Shown here: piece by piece, positions 13,501 through 15,667 of the stretch
How the letters are laid out: each line of letters opens with the position of its first letter
Numbering within the stretch: the stretch's first letter is position 1
DNA from: an uncultured Neomegalonema sp.
Lineage (GTDB): Bacteria; Pseudomonadota; Alphaproteobacteria; Rhodobacterales; Rhodobacteraceae
Length of the DNA: 15,667 nucleotides
Assembly: GCA_937958345.1 (NCBI GenBank)
Contig: CALGNW010000194.1
Coordinates: 1-15,667, forward strand
Direction: 5' to 3'
Made by a program: the position numbers and the translations under genes
The notes under the pieces: generated by a model
Databases searched by the model: none
What the model saw: only the letters and a program-made list of their open reading frames with translations
What the model was told of the DNA's origin: nothing

Positions 13501-14712
13501 ATGCTTTGCGTTAATAAAGTACAGCGTAAAGTTGTGAGGACGGTTTGCGCGTATGAGGATGACTTGAAACGGGAAGAACTAGAGCGGCTGGAAGAGGCAA
13601 TCCTCGACGCCCTGCACAGGGATTTGGGGGCGCGCTCTGCCGTGTATCTGGTTGCCGATCCCGCGCGATACCGCCGGTATTGCCAGAATCGGGCGCGCGA
13701 GGCGGCGTTTATCCGGCTATCCGACCTTGATGTGATCGCCAAGACCGGTATCGCGGGCGAGATTTTCGTTTGTTCCGACGCGCTGGAGGGGCTGGACGAG
13801 GATGACCTGGAGGCTGTGCTGCGCCGCATCTGCGCGCTCGGCAAACCGGCGATATTCTTTATCGCGACCCGTCCGGCGAAACGCCTGCTGAGCGACGGAA
13901 ATAACCCCCGCGCTCTGATCCAGCCGTATGAATGGTGGCGCGCGCGTCTGGAGGCGCATTTCGATCATGTTCAGGTCATGCGCGTGCCGGGGCGTCAGGC
14001 CTGTGCCTTTGCCACGTGGCGGCCATCCGAGGTTGGTCTGAGCCTGTTGAAACGTCACCGGCGTGTGGCCAAGTGGCGGCGGTCGGTCCTGCGGTTGAGG
14101 CGGCGGGTGATGAACCGCATCAACCTGCTGGACCGGCCGCCGAAACAGGCGGCGACGCTGCTGCGCCGTGTTGAGGGCAAACGGGTGGCGGTTGTGGGTA
14201 ATGCCACGAGCCTGAGCGAACAGGATTACGGCGCGCTGATCGACAGCCACGACATCGTCGTACGGTTCAACATGATGCCGATTGTCTCGGCGCAATCCCA
14301 CGGCGTCCGCACGGATTGGCTGGCAACCCATCGCGGCCTCAGCCGCGCCTTTTTCGAGGCGCGGGGGGCATCGACGATGATCTGGCTCGGGGATGATCTC
14401 AAGCTGATGCCCGGTTGGACCATCCTGAAAGCCCCGACCTTTGTTTGGCTGCGCCGCCGCGACCTGAGCACGCTGTCGCAAACGCTGGGCGCGCCACCCA
14501 CCGCGGGGGTCGCACTGATCGACCTGTTGGCGCGCAGCAGTGCGGCAGAAATATCGCTGTTCGGATTTGATTTCATGCGCTCGGGGACGCTGAGTACATG
14601 GCGACCGACCGCCGCCGCCGAGTATGATTTCGACGGCGAGGCGCGGTATGTGCGCCAACTGGTGCAGGAGGTTGACCGGTTCACGGTGTACGGCGCAGGG
14701 CCGGACGGGTAA
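13501..14712 (+). CDS. Sialyltransferase-like (GT29) protein fused to a degenerate methyltransferase-like domain
   Basis: The C-terminal part of this 403-residue protein, about 226-400, has the marks of glycosyltransferase family 29. An L-motif-like stretch runs from KRVAVVGNATSL to IDSHDIVVRFN (227-257), TDWLATH follows (271-277), and an S-motif-like stretch runs from PPTAGVALIDLL to ISLFGFDFM (332-359). Such enzymes transfer sialic acid or related sugars from a CMP-sugar. The N-terminal part, about 40-175, resembles the second half of a class I methyltransferase: VCSDALEGLDEDDLEAVL where DVLEH is usual, then FIATRPAKRLLSDGNN and PYEWWRARLEAHF. The glycine-rich SAM-binding motif is not visible, so that part is probably inactive. 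A basic linker (184-206) joins them. No membrane segment is seen. The role may be surface glycan synthesis. GT29 call good, substrate unknown. Confidence 0.8.
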   Translation: MLCVNKVQRKVVRTVCAYEDDLKREELERLEEAILDALHRDLGARSAVYLVADPARYRRYCQNRAREAAFIRLSDLDVIAKTGIAGEIFVCSDALEGLDEDDLEAVLRRICALGKPAIFFIATRPAKRLLSDGNNPRALIQPYEWWRARLEAHFDHVQVMRVPGRQACAFATWRPSEVGLSLLKRHRRVAKWRRSVLRLRRRVMNRINLLDRPPKQAATLLRRVEGKRVAVVGNATSLSEQDYGALIDSHDIVVRFNMMPIVSAQSHGVRTDWLATHRGLSRAFFEARGASTMIWLGDDLKLMPGWTILKAPTFVWLRRRDLSTLSQTLGAPPTAGVALIDLLARSSAAEISLFGFDFMRSGTLSTWRPTAAAEYDFDGEARYVRQLVQEVDRFTVYGAGPDG

Positions 14713-14721
14713 GACGGTGCT

Positions 14722-15198
14722 ATGACCGATACCCAAGATTTTACCCAGCCGCATATCCTCGTCGATGCCGATGCCTGTCCCGTCAAGGAAGAGGTCTATA
14801 AGGTCGCCTTTCGCCACGAGGTTCCGGTGACCGTCGTCTCGAACGGCGGCATACGCATTCCCGATCACCCTTCGATCACGCGGGTGACGGTTCCGGCTGA
14901 CCCGGATGCCGCTGATGATTGGATTGCCGAGCGGGCGACGGCGGCCTGTGTGATTATCACCGCCGATATTCTGCTGGCCGAGCGCGGTGTGCTGGCAGAT
15001 GCAATTGTCCTGTCTCCGACGGGCAAGCCGTTTACGAAAGACTCCATCGGGTCGGCGGTTGCGACGCGCAACCTGATGGCGGAATTGCGGGTGGGCGGCG
15101 AGCAGATGGGCGGGCCTTCGGCGTTTAAGAAAGAGGACCGCTCCCGGTTTTTGCAGGCGCTTGATACGGCACTGGTGCGGTTGAAAGCGGCGGGCTAG
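14722..15198 (+). CDS. UPF0178 family protein (YaiI/DUF188)
   Basis: This 158-residue protein is of the YaiI/YqxD family, with the signature VDADACPVKEEVYKVAFRH (14-32), VSNGG, the acidic DPDAADDWIAERA and IITADILLAERG stretches, and the C-terminal FKKEDRSRFLQALD. The conserved aspartates suggest a PIN-like, metal-dependent nuclease fold, but no function is established for the family. The ATG is nine bases after the preceding stop, so it is probably cotranscribed with the GT29-like gene; the ribosome binding site is poor. Length is normal. Confidence 0.93.
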   Translation: MTDTQDFTQPHILVDADACPVKEEVYKVAFRHEVPVTVVSNGGIRIPDHPSITRVTVPADPDAADDWIAERATAACVIITADILLAERGVLADAIVLSPTGKPFTKDSIGSAVATRNLMAELRVGGEQMGGPSAFKKEDRSRFLQALDTALVRLKAAG

Positions 15199-15229
15199 GG
15201 TTCTGGCGAACGTAACCGGAGTCGATTGT

Positions 15230-15667
15230 ATGATCCCCACCGATGCTGTCTCGCGTCTTGGAACCGAGAGCGCCTTTTCCGTCCTTGCGCGGGCCGCCGA
15301 ATTGCAACGCCAAGGCAAGGACATCATCAATCTGGGAATCGGCCAGCCGGATTTTCCGACGCCGGATCATATTGTCGAGGCGGGCATAAAGGCGCTGCGC
15401 GACGGCCATCACGGGTACACCCCCGCCAAAGGGATTTTGCCTCTGCGCGAGGCGGTCTGCGCCGATATTGCCGCAAGGCGCGGGGTCGAGGTTTCGCCCG
15501 AAAACATCACCATCATGCCCGGTGGCAAGCCGACGATGTTTTTCTCGATTCTGATGTTCGGCCAGCCGGGAACCGAAATCATCTATCCCGATCCGGGCTT
15601 TCCGATTTACCGCTCGATGATCGAGTATACGGGCGCAACTCCGGTTCCGATGGCCCTGCGCGAAGAA
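15230..15667 (+). CDS. Pyridoxal-phosphate aminotransferase, class I/II, 3' end outside the window
   Basis: The first 146 residues of a fold type I aminotransferase are present. NLGIGQPDFPTPDHI (34-48) is the substrate-side motif, GYTPAKGILPLREAV (62-76) is the cofactor-domain entry, and IMPGGKPTMFFSI (95-107) is the phosphate-contact loop, here GGKP rather than the common GAKQ. PDPGFPIY (120-127) follows. The PLP-binding lysine lies beyond the window edge, so integrity cannot be judged. GGAG at 15218-15221 is eight bases before the ATG. Likely substrates are aspartate, alanine or aromatic amino acids, but the visible part does not decide. Confidence 0.93.
   Translation, partial: MIPTDAVSRLGTESAFSVLARAAELQRQGKDIINLGIGQPDFPTPDHIVEAGIKALRDGHHGYTPAKGILPLREAVCADIAARRGVEVSPENITIMPGGKPTMFFSILMFGQPGTEIIYPDPGFPIYRSMIEYTGATPVPMALREE

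Noticed and set aside
13717..15330. A very long open frame on the minus strand (537 codons)
   Set aside because: It runs antisense to the GT29-like, YaiI and aminotransferase genes, which have clear family motifs. Its product is Arg/Pro/His/Gln-rich, as expected of an antisense shadow in G+C-rich DNA.

Overview
This window looks like chromosomal DNA of an alphaproteobacterium, most likely Rhodobacterales or a close relative. That is an inference from G+C-rich codon use, a bS21 gene beside a COQ9-family ubiquinone gene, a ydcH-purE-purK run, SH3-domain and glyoxylate/hydroxypyruvate reductase genes side by side, and a UvrC with an N-terminal extension. No tRNA, rRNA, CRISPR array or complete insertion sequence was seen.

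Left end (1-1826): a G+C-poor block carries an unrecognised membrane-anchored, cysteine-rich protein. An overlapping gene follows, whose first half is unrecognised and whose second half is the zinc-binding C-terminal part of a MetE-like methyltransferase. The switch near base 1380 looks like the edge of foreign DNA that replaced the 5' part of a resident gene. Next (1837-4800) come a glutamine-synthetase-family ligase, a convergent secreted SH3 protein, and a divergent D-2-hydroxyacid dehydrogenase.

Middle (4975-9814): housekeeping genes. These are a cold shock protein; rpsU with a hairpin terminator; a COQ9 protein tail-to-tail with purK; the coupled minus-strand set ydcH-purE-purK; and a plus-strand run of a TIGR02444-family protein, a cytoplasmic-looking S49 peptidase and a small membrane protein with four cysteines.

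The 490-base gap before uvrC (9815-10304) is the most striking noncoding stretch. It has a 63-base core with only 11 G or C, surrounded by matches to the DnaA-box consensus TTWTNCACA, including a perfect TTATCCACA, and a nested inverted repeat. It looks like a replication origin or another DnaA-controlled site.

Right part (10305-15667): uvrC is followed by a compact minus-strand two-gene cassette. A 54-residue protein with a strong ribosome binding site overlaps by one base the start of a 200-residue protein with PARP-like motifs. It reads like a toxin-antitoxin or defence module. Beyond it lie a small cysteine-containing protein, a sialyltransferase-like (GT29) protein fused to what looks like a decayed methyltransferase domain, a YaiI/UPF0178 protein and the 5' part of an aminotransferase gene that runs off the window.
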